Assembly (NCBI GenBank): GCA_017306865.1 | Contig: JAFKHH010000017.1 | Coordinates: 1 to 35,452, forward strand | Origin: Filimonas sp. | Lineage (GTDB): Bacteria > Bacteroidota > Bacteroidia > Chitinophagales > Chitinophagaceae | Direction of reading: 5' to 3' | Length of the DNA: 35,452 bases | Part shown: in pieces, positions 6,984-16,740 of the stretch | How positions within the stretch are numbered: position 1 is the stretch's first letter | Layout: each line of letters begins with the position of its first letter | Notes under the pieces: generated by a model | What the model saw: only the letters and a program-made list of their open reading frames with translations | Database searches by the model: none | Told to the model about the DNA's origin: nothing | Program-made: the position numbers and the translations under genes

Positions 6984-9900
6984 TTAAAAAGTAAGGCTAA
7001 TGTTGAAACCAATGATTCTTGTTGGCGGATATACTGTTGCATCAGAAATACCGATCGCGTTACCTGTTGAGAAGTTGAACTCAGGGTCAGTGAATTCATT
7101 CGACTTAGGTAACCACATAAACAGGTTTCTGCCAGATACGCCTACCGAAGCACCTTTGATCACGTTTTGTTTACCAAACAGTCCCATTGGTACAGTCCAT
7201 GTAAGGCTTAGTTCACGTAATTTCAGGAAGGTTGCATCACCTACGTAGTTCTCATCAATTTTTGAATAAACACCATACCAGTAGTCAAACTGACCGGATT
7301 GTGTTTTTACACTTGTGTTTGGTACATAACCGTTACCAGATGCAATTACAGAGTTTGGAACTACAAATGGCTGCCTGTTGTACTCAACGCTGTGCAGGCT
7401 GTGACCGTTAAAGTCAAGACCTTTACCTAACCTGTTGTAGAATACATAACCAGTTCTGTAATCAAACACAGCGCTCAGTGTAAGAGATTTGTATTTGATC
7501 GTTGTGTTTAAGCCCAGCATGAAATCAGGAGTTGTTTGTCCCATATTTTTCAGCGCCGGCGCTTGTTTAGGATAACCTGTTGTACCGTCAACAACAATTC
7601 TTCCCTGGTCATCGCGCAGGTAAGCAGTTGTTTTCAGGATCGGATATGGATTATCCAAAATAGCATAGATGTATGCACTGTTTGCATAACCACCTAATGC
7701 AACTTCAGATACGCCCGGCGTTAACTCAGCAACTTTAGATTTGATATAAGTACCGTTTACACCTACACTCCAGGAGAAATTTTTCTTCTCGATGATCGTG
7801 CCATTCACATCAAACTCCAAACCTTTGTTAGTCATTTTACCTGCGTTGATGTAGGTAGAGCTATAACCACTTGCATTTGAAGTAGAGATCGCGATGATCT
7901 GTCCTTTAGAGATAGAGTTGAAGTATGTAGCGCTCACATTCAGACGGTTTTTGAAGAAACCTAACTGTACACCACCTTCGTAGGAATTAACGAACTCTGG
8001 TTTCAGGTTAGGATTGTTCACCCTGCTGCTTGTAGAGTAACCAGGTAAGCTGCCGTAAGGGAAACCTGATGCTACGTTGTATGGCGTTTCAAGTGAGTAT
8101 GCGCCAAGGTTTACTAAACCTGTTCTGTTTGCAGATACCAACAATTTACCAAAGCTTAGTACTTTACCAGCTTTCAGAGAAGGGATAGCATCTGTAAATA
8201 CAAATGAAGCAGATGCACCCGGATAGAAGTATGTGCGGTTGTCCGGAGCCAGTACAGAAGTAGACTCTCTTCTTCCTGTCAGATCAAGGAACAAGAAATC
8301 TTTGTAACCTAATGCCAGGTCAGCGAACTGAGCAGTCAGCCTGCTATTGTTCAGCGACTGGCTTACAACTGCCTCACCTGTACGGTTGCTTACGTTATAC
8401 ACACCAGGCACAACAAGTGCTGTTGCTTCAATGGAAGAATAGTTATTGTAGTTATCACGGATCGTGTTACCCAATGTCAACTTGCCGCTGAAATCACCAA
8501 ATTTGTGATCCAATGTAACAAGGATGTCTGAGTTGATGCGGCGTGATGTGTTGGTAAACTCACCTACATAACCGTTGTTATCTGTAGGGCGCTGGTATGC
8601 TTTGGTATATTTAACCTGTGCATACTGTGCGTGGTCATTGTAAGACTCATTATACAAACCTAAACGGTAAGTGAAGTTTAACCATGACAATGGTTTCAAA
8701 CCTAACTCTACGTTACCATTCAGCAAGTTTGTTTTTCTTGTTCTGCGAACGTTATCAATAGCCCAGTATGGGTTTACATAATAACCGTTGAAGTATCCAT
8801 CAGGAGCAGCCCATTTGTTGTTCTGCCAGTCAGACAGATCTTTCAATGGAACGTTGTCCGGTGTGTTCAACAAGTTGTCATAAATATTTACAGTACCTGT
8901 AGAGCTGTTCGGGTTAGTTGCGTTTGCAATATCCAATGCAGATACTGTATAGCCGATGTTAGCACCAGCAGAGAAAATACCCCATTTTTTATTTGCATTT
9001 AAGCGTCCGCCCGTTCTCCTGTTTTTATCTTTTGGTGTAACACCTTTTATGTTTACGTCCTGGAAAGACAGGAAGAAATCTGAAGTAGCATCACCACCAG
9101 CAAGAGATACATCGTTCTGCATAGTCACACCAGTGTTCCAGAATGTTCTGATATCATTTCTGGATACATAAGGCAGCATCAGTTTAGAACCATCAGCCAG
9201 GGTTGGACCTACCTGTTTGCTGGAACCATCGAATGCAGGGCCCCATGATGTGTTCTCGATAGGATCATGTATGCCATCAGAGCCACCACCATAAGTGTGC
9301 TGCATTTTAGGATACATAGATACGCTTTCGATCTGTGTAGTGCTGCTTACTTTAATCACAGGCTTACCTGCTCTTCCTCTTTTAGTAGTTACCATCAATA
9401 CACCGCCAACACCGTCAGAACCATACAACGCTGCGGCGTTCGCGCCTTTCAGTACGTTGATGTTGTCGATATCATTCGGGTTTAATGAAGTCAATGCAGA
9501 CTGTGGCACAGGTACACCGTCTACAACTACCAGGGCCTGGTTGTTACCAGTGATAGATCTGTTGCCACGCAGTGTAACACGGATATCCGGGTTCACACCG
9601 TTGCCCAGCAGGTTTACCTGCATACCAGATACTTTACCCGCTAACGCTGTAACCGGGTTCACCACTTTTGCCTGGTTTAAAGAGGAGTTGTCAATTTTGG
9701 CTGTTGCGTAGCCAAGTTCTTTTGCCTGTTTTTTAATACCGTAAGCTGTAACTACAACTTCGGTCAGGTCTAAAGAAGAAACTTTTAAAGAAACATTGAT
9801 TTCTGAAGCAGCAGTAATTGGCTGTTCAACACTTGCAAAACCTACAGCTGAGAAAACCAGCTTTGCGGCTTTTGCAGGCACTTTGATACTATACGTACCG

Positions 9901-10067
9901 TTTTCTACGGTAGTAGTACCTGTGTTAGTTCCTTTAACTTGGATTGTAACGCCGGGGATGGGCTTACTGTTTTCATCAGTGACTTTCCCGGTAATGGTAC
10001 GAATCTGAGCGATGGCAGCTGTACAAAACAGCGATGCCATCACTAAGAGTGATAACAATTTTCTCAT
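6984..10067 (-). CDS. SusC/RagA TonB-dependent transporter, locus 1
   Basis: This is an outer-membrane TonB-dependent importer of about 1027 aa. The signal peptide MRKLLSLLVMASLFCTAAIAQ is followed by a carboxypeptidase-regulatory-like domain (about 22-98), a TonB-box region around EVVVTAYG, the plug with NVLKGANAAALYGSDGVGGV, and a long 22-strand barrel ending in the aromatic terminal Phe (GFNISLTF) recognised by the BAM machinery. A GTG two codons upstream opens the same frame, but the first ATG (10067) aligns with MRKL in the paralogues. In the plug it is the most divergent of the four: SALTSLNPNDIDNI is short where the others have a Gly/Asn-rich loop, and it has SDGVGG where they have SRxxNG or SLAKNG. 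Substrate unknown. Confidence 0.95.
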   Translation of the reverse strand: MRKLLSLLVMASLFCTAAIAQIRTITGKVTDENSKPIPGVTIQVKGTNTGTTTVENGTYSIKVPAKAAKLVFSAVGFASVEQPITAASEINVSLKVSSLDLTEVVVTAYGIKKQAKELGYATAKIDNSSLNQAKVVNPVTALAGKVSGMQVNLLGNGVNPDIRVTLRGNRSITGNNQALVVVDGVPVPQSALTSLNPNDIDNINVLKGANAAALYGSDGVGGVLMVTTKRGRAGKPVIKVSSTTQIESVSMYPKMQHTYGGGSDGIHDPIENTSWGPAFDGSSKQVGPTLADGSKLMLPYVSRNDIRTFWNTGVTMQNDVSLAGGDATSDFFLSFQDVNIKGVTPKDKNRRTGGRLNANKKWGIFSAGANIGYTVSALDIANATNPNSSTGTVNIYDNLLNTPDNVPLKDLSDWQNNKWAAPDGYFNGYYVNPYWAIDNVRRTRKTNLLNGNVELGLKPLSWLNFTYRLGLYNESYNDHAQYAQVKYTKAYQRPTDNNGYVGEFTNTSRRINSDILVTLDHKFGDFSGKLTLGNTIRDNYNNYSSIEATALVVPGVYNVSNRTGEAVVSQSLNNSRLTAQFADLALGYKDFLFLDLTGRRESTSVLAPDNRTYFYPGASASFVFTDAIPSLKAGKVLSFGKLLVSANRTGLVNLGAYSLETPYNVASGFPYGSLPGYSTSSRVNNPNLKPEFVNSYEGGVQLGFFKNRLNVSATYFNSISKGQIIAISTSNASGYSSTYINAGKMTNKGLEFDVNGTIIEKKNFSWSVGVNGTYIKSKVAELTPGVSEVALGGYANSAYIYAILDNPYPILKTTAYLRDDQGRIVVDGTTGYPKQAPALKNMGQTTPDFMLGLNTTIKYKSLTLSAVFDYRTGYVFYNRLGKGLDFNGHSLHSVEYNRQPFVVPNSVIASGNGYVPNTSVKTQSGQFDYWYGVYSKIDENYVGDATFLKLRELSLTWTVPMGLFGKQNVIKGASVGVSGRNLFMWLPKSNEFTDPEFNFSTGNAIGISDATVYPPTRIIGFNISLTF

Positions 10068-10089
10068 GTGCACTAAGGTTATTTAAAAA

Positions 10090-10106
10090 AAATGTTCCTA
10101 AATATA
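10090..10106 (-). promoter_or_regulatory. Leader/promoter motif shared by loci 1 and 2
   Basis: Plus-strand AAATGTTCCTAAATATA has a near copy 18 bases long at 15056-15073 upstream of susC2. On the minus strand it reads TATATTTAGG, close to TAnnTTTG. In both loci the TATATTTA box ends 31 bases before the MRKL start codon, so it probably marks the promoter. Confidence 0.5.
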
Positions 10107-10280
10107 GGAGGGTTTTGACACAAATGTTAATTGTTCGCCAAAAAGATAACCTGCACTTGCAATTCCAAAATATAAATTTAGGATTCGTTAACAATTCATA
10201 AGAAGCGCAATATCAATTAAATATTAATCTAATGGGATACTTTTAAATAGATGAGTAAACTTTAAAAAAAGCGTAAAAAA
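10107..10280. other. Intergenic region upstream of susC1
   Basis: This stretch is A+T-rich and holds no gene I can support. It presumably contains the remaining promoter and any operator of locus 1. No known operator, riboswitch or sRNA was recognised. Confidence 0.5.
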
Positions 10281-10308
10281 AAATCCCGCCACCGGCGGGA
10301 TTTTTCAT
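10276..10308 (-). terminator. Terminator ending SusC/D locus 2
   Basis: A perfect 10-bp stem (AAATCCCGCC at 10281-10290 with 10294-10303, loop ACC) is followed on the minus strand by a T run. It lies 20 bases after the SusD2 stop. Confidence 0.9.
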
Positions 10309-10327
10309 TTTTTCTATAAAAATGCGC

Positions 10328-11776
10328 TTATGGCATCCAGAACAACTTGTAAGAAACAAGGTCATCTGTACCGCCAAACTGTGTTTTAACAGCCGCAGAC
10401 CAGTTAACTGAGTTGGATACTTTTTCTGTTGTTAATGGATAATAGAAACGTAATGGTAATTTTCCGTTTGCACCTGTAGGAGGATTCACCACATCCAGGT
10501 TAGGTTGTTTCAACCTCCTGATCTCTGTCCATGCATCCCATCCCCTGTTAGCCAGGGCAATCCATTTCTGGTAACCGATTTTTTGTTTATAATCTCCCGC
10601 TGCAGTAGTATATGCTACACCAGGCTGCAACAGGTAAGTTGTAGCTGCTGTTGCAGAACCACCCCAGAACAGGATAGAGGCAGTAATACCTGCATTGTAA
10701 TGAGATTCGGCAGTACCGCCGATTGCTATGCCCCTTGCAACTGCTTCAGACAAGAGGAACTCTGTTTCTGCATAGTCTAGTAAATCTGCAGGCAACACCT
10801 GGGACTGCCATGCGTCAGAGAAATCTGAATAGCTGCCGTAAGAGTTTGCCTTACCAGGGAATGCACCGGAGTAGTTTCCAGAGCCATCTTTTTTGTAATA
10901 CAATGGTAAGCGTGGATCGCTCCAGGAGTTCATTACATTCACAATAGTATTTGCAGGTGCAAAGTCGTGCCTGCCGCTATTTACCAGTGCCTGCCAAACA
11001 GGGTTCGTGTTGGTAGTAGCATCTGACTGGTACACAAACAGAGCGTTGTCTGAGTTTGCAGCAAAGACGCCGGTAGTTACCGCTTCAGTCACTTTTTTAG
11101 TCGCTGTAGTAAGGTCTGTATCAGCCAGCAGCATTGCCATTTTCAATTTCAGTGTTGCAGCAAATTTTTTCCACTTTGTCATATCGCCTTTATAGATCTG
11201 ATCTGCCGCACCTAATGAAGCAGCTCCAGTATTAATGCCGGCGATACAGGTATCCAATCTTGTCAACAGATCCGTGTACACAGTCTTTGCATCATCATAT
11301 GCAGGGAAAGGTATGCTTCTGTTGAATGCTTGTTTGTATGGGATGTTGCCATACGTTGTAACAAGAATGTTGAAGCCATATACTTCCAGGATATCTGCTA
11401 TAATAGCTGCGTTCCTCGCTTTTGCAGGATCTGCAATATCTGTAGGGAATTGCTTTTTAGCATTCTCCAGGTTTGCCAGCGTGGTACCATAGAAGTTGTT
11501 CCACCAGCCATCTGGTGCGTTATATGCAGCAAAGTTGTATTGCGCTTCATACACATATGTATTCTCCGTCCACGACTGGGCTAGTACGCGCCAGGGTGCA
11601 GACGCTACACTCGTACTTGTGTACACATCAGCCATTAATTTTTGTCCGTAAGTAAAAACGGTTGCCGAAGGCACTGCTACGGGATTTTTCGGGTCTGTAT
11701 TCATGCTTCCGAAATCCTTCTTACATGCAGTGAACGCCAGCAAGGATAATATTGGTAATAATGAAATTCTTTTCAT
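10328..11776 (-). CDS. SusD-like surface lipoprotein, locus 2
   Basis: This 482-aa protein is the substrate-capture lid of the locus 2 importer. The lipobox is LLAFTAC with Cys18; mature CKKDFGSMNTDPKNPVAV fits the SusD-like_2 group, and the Lys-Lys-Asp after the Cys resembles the Bacteroidota surface-export signal. Helical repeats carry WTENTYVYEAQYN, then ILVTTYGNIPYKQAFN, and near the C terminus NRGWDAWTEIRRLKQP. The family member most like it is SusD3 in this window (shared SGRHDF, RGxxxGGTAxSHYNAG and WGGSA segments). It starts 12 bases after the susC2 stop codon, in one transcript with it. Confidence 0.93.
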   Translation of the reverse strand: MKRISLLPILSLLAFTACKKDFGSMNTDPKNPVAVPSATVFTYGQKLMADVYTSTSVASAPWRVLAQSWTENTYVYEAQYNFAAYNAPDGWWNNFYGTTLANLENAKKQFPTDIADPAKARNAAIIADILEVYGFNILVTTYGNIPYKQAFNRSIPFPAYDDAKTVYTDLLTRLDTCIAGINTGAASLGAADQIYKGDMTKWKKFAATLKLKMAMLLADTDLTTATKKVTEAVTTGVFAANSDNALFVYQSDATTNTNPVWQALVNSGRHDFAPANTIVNVMNSWSDPRLPLYYKKDGSGNYSGAFPGKANSYGSYSDFSDAWQSQVLPADLLDYAETEFLLSEAVARGIAIGGTAESHYNAGITASILFWGGSATAATTYLLQPGVAYTTAAGDYKQKIGYQKWIALANRGWDAWTEIRRLKQPNLDVVNPPTGANGKLPLRFYYPLTTEKVSNSVNWSAAVKTQFGGTDDLVSYKLFWMP

Positions 11777-11788
11777 GTCAATTCGATT

Positions 11789-14700
11789 TTAAAAATTAGC
11801 CTTAAGATTCAATCCAAAGTTTCTAACTGTAGGGTAAGCGCCTGATTGGAAACCAATAGAAGCATTACCAGAAGCAGAGCCTTGCTCAGGATCAGCATAA
11901 GGAAGATTTTTGTGAATAATCCAAAGGTTTCTTCCTGTTAGAGACAGGGACAATCCTCTGATAAAGCCAATTTTATCTGTCAGGGATTTAGGGAAAGAAT
12001 ATGTGATAGCAACCTCTCTCAGTTTAACGTAAGATGCATCGTACACAAATTCTTTATGTGCTTCGCCATTGGCAGTACTGAATGTGTACAGTGAGTTGTT
12101 GATATCAGACTCATCTACACGTACGGTATTTTTCTTGCCATCAGCAGTTACACCATCCAGGATAATACCACCGCCATTTGCCAGTGTATTTCTTACTGGT
12201 TTACCCAGGTCATTGTAGCCAGCAGTTCTTGGATACAAGCCAGAGCCTGAACCATAATCCATATCAAGTGAATAAACAGAGCCACCATTTTTCACGTCGA
12301 TCAGGAAGCTTAATGCTAAGTTTTTGTATGCAAAACTGTTAGTTACACCACCCAACCAATTCGGATTGATGTTACCAATATCAGACAAAGAGTTGCTGTT
12401 TAAGATATAGTGACCAGTAGCGTCAACTATACGCTGACCATTCAGGTAGGTATAATCTTTACCCCTGATAGTACCCCAGCTTCCGCCGGCAACTGCTACG
12501 AGCTGCACACTGTTCTGCCAGCCTACAATAGTATAAGCAGGTTGATTGTTGTACAGTGATATTACTTTGTTTTTGTTTGTAGACCAGTTCAGGTTGATGT
12601 TCCAGGAGAAATCTTTCAGCCTGACAGGATTTGCGTTAAGGCTGATTTCCCATCCCTGGTTCTGAACGGTACCGCCATTAACCTGGAAAGTAGAGTAACC
12701 ACTTGTCCTGGAAACAGTCGTCGGCATGATCTGATCGATCTGCTGTGTATGGTAATAAGTTACATCAAAACCAATTCTCCTGTTAAGGAAAGATGCCTCG
12801 ATACCAAACTCATAAGACTTAGATCTTTCAGGCTTCAGGTTTGGATTATTATTAGTCGTTCCTTGTGAGAACAAAGTCTGTCCGTTGAAAGCTGTTTGCG
12901 CATTGTACACGTTCTGCAGTGCATATGCACCCGCATCCGTACCAACTTCTGCATAGTTTGCACGCACTTTACCATAAGACAACCATGTAAGACCAGGCAA
13001 TACTTTAGAGAATACAAAGTTACCTGATACAGAAGGATAGTAATAGTTGTTGTTTGATTTAGGTAATGTAGAAGAATGGTCGTTACGCAATGTCGCATCT
13101 ATCGTTACCATTTCTTTGTAAGTAAACGTAGCGCCACCAAAGATCGCGTCTACCTCTTTTCTTGTATCACCTTCAGATGGAGCTGTTGGTGTTTTTACAG
13201 AGTTAGACAATGCCCACAGGCCAGGCACTACTATACCACCATTGGAAGCAGCAGATACATACTGTGAACGATTTTTGCGGATATTACCACCAACTAATGC
13301 TTTTACATTGATGTCTTTGGTAACATTCTTATCAAAGTTGATCATCAGATCATAGTTCGTTTCACTAAACTGATCATTTCTTCTTGAATAAGCAGAAGTC
13401 TGCTGACTACCTACGTTCGTTCTTGTCTCAGTCATCTCGTTGTAGTTATCAAGAGATACTCTACCCAATACACTCAAGTAAGATGTAAGCTTATAGTTCA
13501 AGGCTACATTACCGAAGTACCTTGTACGGCTATCACTTTCATAGTTCTCATACCTGTCCCACCAAGGGTTGTTATGATAGGAAGGCTTTGCCGACATCGG
13601 GTTCAGATAGTTTGCCGGTGCTACGTTCCATGTAGCATTGGTATGCGTTTGGAAATAGAGGTCTTTTTGCTGCAACAGATCTACGTTAGTAGGCCACCAT
13701 TGGCGGAAGTCTGTCATCGGGTTGTTACCACTGTTAGAGTAGTTGTAACCATAACGGCCCAGGCCTGTAACACCAGAGTAGTTTAAAGATGCAGATGCAA
13801 CTAACTTATCTGTAATGTTATGAGAACCTGTAAACGTCAACAGGTCTTTTGTCAGTTTAGCATTAGGCAAATAACCTTTTTCATCGTTCCTGGTATAGCC
13901 TAATCTGAATGAACCTCTTTCGTTACCTCCGTCTACTGATACACCTGCTGTGGTAGAAGTAGGCGTTTCAAAATAATCGGTAGGGTTATAGTGTGCAGAT
14001 GGTGCCCACGGTGTTGCTTTACCATAGTTAGGATGTGCAGGGTTAAAAGCATCCCAGTTGTACACTAACAAAGATGGATCGTATGCCGGACCTGTGCCTG
14101 CATCCTGGTCTGTTTGTACAATGCGTACGCGCTGACCTGCGCTATTGAAGATTGGACGATAGTAGAAGAAGCCAGACTCTGCCGGGAATGCAGATGAATA
14201 ACCACCGCTACCGTAACCTTGTCCATACTGTGTCTGGTAAGTAGGTAATGTACTTTTATCAAAAGTACCTACTGTAGCACCCAGGTTTACATTCACACCC
14301 AGGCCCTTTCTTCTGTTACCTTTCTTTGTATTAATCAGGATCACACCGTTAGAACCGCGTGAGCCATACAGGGCAGATGCAGCAGCACCTTTCAGTACGT
14401 TGATAGACTCTATATCATCCGGGTTAATATCCGAAGCGGCATTACCCAGGTCAAAGTTCGATCTGCTGTAGTTGGTATTGTCATAAGGTATACCATCCAC
14501 GACAAATAATGCCTGATTACTACCTGTCAACGATTTAAAACCACGTAAGATAGCGTTTGTAGATCCACCCATGGTATTACTGGATGTGATAGTCAAACCA
14601 GCTACTTTACCGGAAAGATTGTCTACAAAGTTTGTTGTTGGCGTTCTGTTCAGATCCTCAGCGCTTACCTGCTGTGTGGCATACGGCAGGGAGTTCTTTG

Positions 14701-15034
14701 TTCTTTTAAGACCGAGTGCTGTTACAACAACTTCATCGATAACGTTTGTTCCCTGTGCCAGAGACACGGAAACAGAATTACCGGAAACTTTTATCTCTTT
14801 ACTGGAAAAACCTGTAGAGGAGATAATCAGTAAGTCGCCGTCTTTTGCATTGATCTTGAAATTTCCTCGTGAATCTGCAGCCGTACCTACTCTGCTGCCT
14901 TTGATTGTGATAGATGCCCCTTCGATAGGGTTCCCTTTGTCATCTGTTACCTTACCTGTAACAGCGTGGATTTGGGCGATGGCTGCTATACCACATAGCA
15001 ACACCACCACCAGGAGTGTTAAAAGTTTTCTCAT
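11789..15034 (-). CDS. SusC/RagA TonB-dependent transporter, locus 2
   Basis: This outer-membrane importer is about 1081 aa from the ATG at 15034 (MRKLLTLL); another ATG lies two codons upstream at 15040 and cannot be excluded. It has a signal peptide ending AAIAQ, a carboxypeptidase-regulatory-like domain (VTGKVTDDKGNPIEGA), the plug with INVLKGAAASALYGSRGSNGV, and a barrel ending LNLKANF. The barrel closely matches SusC3, with shared blocks such as NLALSFL, PVRNTxANGGGII, FVYDASYVKLR and GRNLWIIHKNLPY. Its leader and signal peptide instead resemble SusC1. The substrate is unknown, and no enzyme or regulator is encoded beside it. Confidence 0.95.
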   Translation of the reverse strand: MRKLLTLLVVVLLCGIAAIAQIHAVTGKVTDDKGNPIEGASITIKGSRVGTAADSRGNFKINAKDGDLLIISSTGFSSKEIKVSGNSVSVSLAQGTNVIDEVVVTALGLKRTKNSLPYATQQVSAEDLNRTPTTNFVDNLSGKVAGLTITSSNTMGGSTNAILRGFKSLTGSNQALFVVDGIPYDNTNYSRSNFDLGNAASDINPDDIESINVLKGAAASALYGSRGSNGVILINTKKGNRRKGLGVNVNLGATVGTFDKSTLPTYQTQYGQGYGSGGYSSAFPAESGFFYYRPIFNSAGQRVRIVQTDQDAGTGPAYDPSLLVYNWDAFNPAHPNYGKATPWAPSAHYNPTDYFETPTSTTAGVSVDGGNERGSFRLGYTRNDEKGYLPNAKLTKDLLTFTGSHNITDKLVASASLNYSGVTGLGRYGYNYSNSGNNPMTDFRQWWPTNVDLLQQKDLYFQTHTNATWNVAPANYLNPMSAKPSYHNNPWWDRYENYESDSRTRYFGNVALNYKLTSYLSVLGRVSLDNYNEMTETRTNVGSQQTSAYSRRNDQFSETNYDLMINFDKNVTKDINVKALVGGNIRKNRSQYVSAASNGGIVVPGLWALSNSVKTPTAPSEGDTRKEVDAIFGGATFTYKEMVTIDATLRNDHSSTLPKSNNNYYYPSVSGNFVFSKVLPGLTWLSYGKVRANYAEVGTDAGAYALQNVYNAQTAFNGQTLFSQGTTNNNPNLKPERSKSYEFGIEASFLNRRIGFDVTYYHTQQIDQIMPTTVSRTSGYSTFQVNGGTVQNQGWEISLNANPVRLKDFSWNINLNWSTNKNKVISLYNNQPAYTIVGWQNSVQLVAVAGGSWGTIRGKDYTYLNGQRIVDATGHYILNSNSLSDIGNINPNWLGGVTNSFAYKNLALSFLIDVKNGGSVYSLDMDYGSGSGLYPRTAGYNDLGKPVRNTLANGGGIILDGVTADGKKNTVRVDESDINNSLYTFSTANGEAHKEFVYDASYVKLREVAITYSFPKSLTDKIGFIRGLSLSLTGRNLWIIHKNLPYADPEQGSASGNASIGFQSGAYPTVRNFGLNLKANF

Positions 15035-15040
15035 GTGCAT

Positions 15041-15240
15041 TTTTAGTTTTTAGAAAAATGTTACCTAAATATATACAGAATTTAAATAGAATGTTAAGAC
15101 GAATAAATTCTTTGTTAAAATATATTAACGGTAATTTTTGCTAGACACATGGTTTTTTAGTCTCGCTGCACCCCATTTTATATAATTTATTTTCTAATGC
15201 TTTATTGCAATTTTGTTGACGTTCAAACACGCATTTAGGC
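15041..15240. other. Intergenic region upstream of susC2
   Basis: The A+T-rich region carries the motif shared with locus 1 at 15056-15073 (AAATGTTACCTAAATATA). The minus-strand TATATTTAGG inside it probably belongs to the promoter. No gene or known RNA is visible. Confidence 0.5.
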
Positions 15241-15246
15241 TGAAAT

Positions 15247-15279
15247 GAAAAAAGGACCACCTGCGTGGTCCTTTTTTTC
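15247..15279 (-). terminator. Terminator ending SusC/D locus 3
   Basis: A perfect 13-bp stem (15248-15260 with 15265-15277, loop CTGC) consists of an A/T-run-flanked GGACCAC hairpin. On the minus strand it ends in a run of T. It lies 20 bases after the SusD3 stop. Confidence 0.9.
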
Positions 15280-15296
15280 TTTTGAATACCAATTCA

Positions 15297-16730
15297 TTAA
15301 TACAAATCCCAGAACAACTTTGTTGTTACAGCATCTCCACCTATTGCAGTTGAGGCAGATTTGTAGTTTGCATTGTTCAATGTTTGCTCCTGTGCGGGGT
15401 AAGTGTATCGGACAGGGAAACCTGATACCGGATCTACCGGGGCAGGTAACTGTGGGTGATCTAACCGCCGGATATCCGTCCATGCTTCGAAGCCACGGTT
15501 ATACTGCGCTATCCATTTCTGACTGCCAATCTTAGCTTTATAATCACCTTGCGCAGTCATATAATTTACATTTACGCCGGACAGGTAAGTTGCAGCGTCT
15601 GCAGCACTGCCACCCCAGTAAGAAATGGAAGCTGTTACGCCCGCATTATAATGAGACTGTGCAGTACCTCCTACATTGAAGCCTCTTTCTGCTGCTTCTG
15701 CCAGTATCAGTTCTACCTCTGCATAATCCATTAACAAGGCTTCGAAATTAGGCAGTAGCATTTTATCGCTTGCTGTTGAAAATTGAGAAAAGCTATTGCC
15801 ATCGCCCGGTGTACCGCCACTATAGCCACCGGTCTTATCTGTAGAAAAATACTGCGCTACACGCGGGTCGCTCAAGGTCTTCATTGTATCCACTAATGTT
15901 GACGCCGCTACAAAATCATGCCTGCCGCTTTGTACCAGGTCTACCCAAATAGGATTTGTATTTGGCGGTGCTTCTTTGTATTTAAAGACCGCATTATCCG
16001 CATTTGATTTCATTGCATTTGGCGCAGCAGCTTCTATCACTGTTTTTGCTTTTGCGGGGTCATAGTCTGCTATGATAATGCCCAGGCGCAACTTCAGTGA
16101 GTTCCCAAACGTTACCCACTTAGATACATCACCGCCATAAAGCCCATCACTAGCTCCGAAGCTACCGGCTGAAGTATTCAATGCAGCCAGGGAAGTATCT
16201 AACCGGTTTAGCAGATCGTAATACACTGTTTTTGCATCATCGTATTTCGGCAGAAGTGTGTTTATGTCTAATGCCTGTGTATATGGAATATTGCCAAAGG
16301 TATTCACCAGTATAGCGTACGCGTACACCTGCATAATATCCGTAACAGCCAGTTGATTTTTCAATTGTGCTGCAGAATTAAATTGCGGGTCTTGCGAAGG
16401 AATGGTTCGCTTTGTTTCCTGGAGATTCTTTATAATATCCCTGTATAATGTATTCCAGAGTGATTGCGGAATGTTACGTGTAGTGAGGTCGTAATTACTC
16501 TCATCCGTATAGGTGGTTTCCGTCCACTGTTGCGTTACCAGCCGGAATATATTATAGTTCACACTTGAGCTGGTCATTATATCTACCAGGTTTTTCTGTG
16601 CATTCGCAAATAAGGAAGGCGGAGGCACTTCCGTCGGCTTTTTTGTCTGATCGTTTAAATTCTGGATATCTTTTTTACAAGCGCCCAGTATTATTACGAA
16701 TGCCGATATGATCAATAAGTTTCTTTTCAT
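15297..16730 (-). CDS. SusD-like surface lipoprotein, locus 3
   Basis: This 477-aa protein is paired with SusC3, which stops 10 bases upstream. The lipobox is IILGAC (Cys18), and mature CKKDIQNLNDQTKKPTEVP begins with the same Cys-Lys-Lys-Asp as SusD2. The fold of the SusD-like_2 group is suggested by ILVNTFGNIPYTQAL, SGRHDFVAAST, RGFNVGGTAQSHYNAG and FEAWTDIRRLDHPQLP. It is a tandem paralogue of SusD2. Its role would be to bind substrate over the SusC3 barrel; the ligand cannot be read from sequence. Confidence 0.93.
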   Translation of the reverse strand: MKRNLLIISAFVIILGACKKDIQNLNDQTKKPTEVPPPSLFANAQKNLVDIMTSSSVNYNIFRLVTQQWTETTYTDESNYDLTTRNIPQSLWNTLYRDIIKNLQETKRTIPSQDPQFNSAAQLKNQLAVTDIMQVYAYAILVNTFGNIPYTQALDINTLLPKYDDAKTVYYDLLNRLDTSLAALNTSAGSFGASDGLYGGDVSKWVTFGNSLKLRLGIIIADYDPAKAKTVIEAAAPNAMKSNADNAVFKYKEAPPNTNPIWVDLVQSGRHDFVAASTLVDTMKTLSDPRVAQYFSTDKTGGYSGGTPGDGNSFSQFSTASDKMLLPNFEALLMDYAEVELILAEAAERGFNVGGTAQSHYNAGVTASISYWGGSAADAATYLSGVNVNYMTAQGDYKAKIGSQKWIAQYNRGFEAWTDIRRLDHPQLPAPVDPVSGFPVRYTYPAQEQTLNNANYKSASTAIGGDAVTTKLFWDLY

Positions 16731-16740
16731 GTCTGTCTGT

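Noticed and set aside
10068..10073. Start of susC1 two codons upstream
   Set aside because: That codon is GTG; the first ATG at 10067 aligns with the MRKL start of the paralogues.
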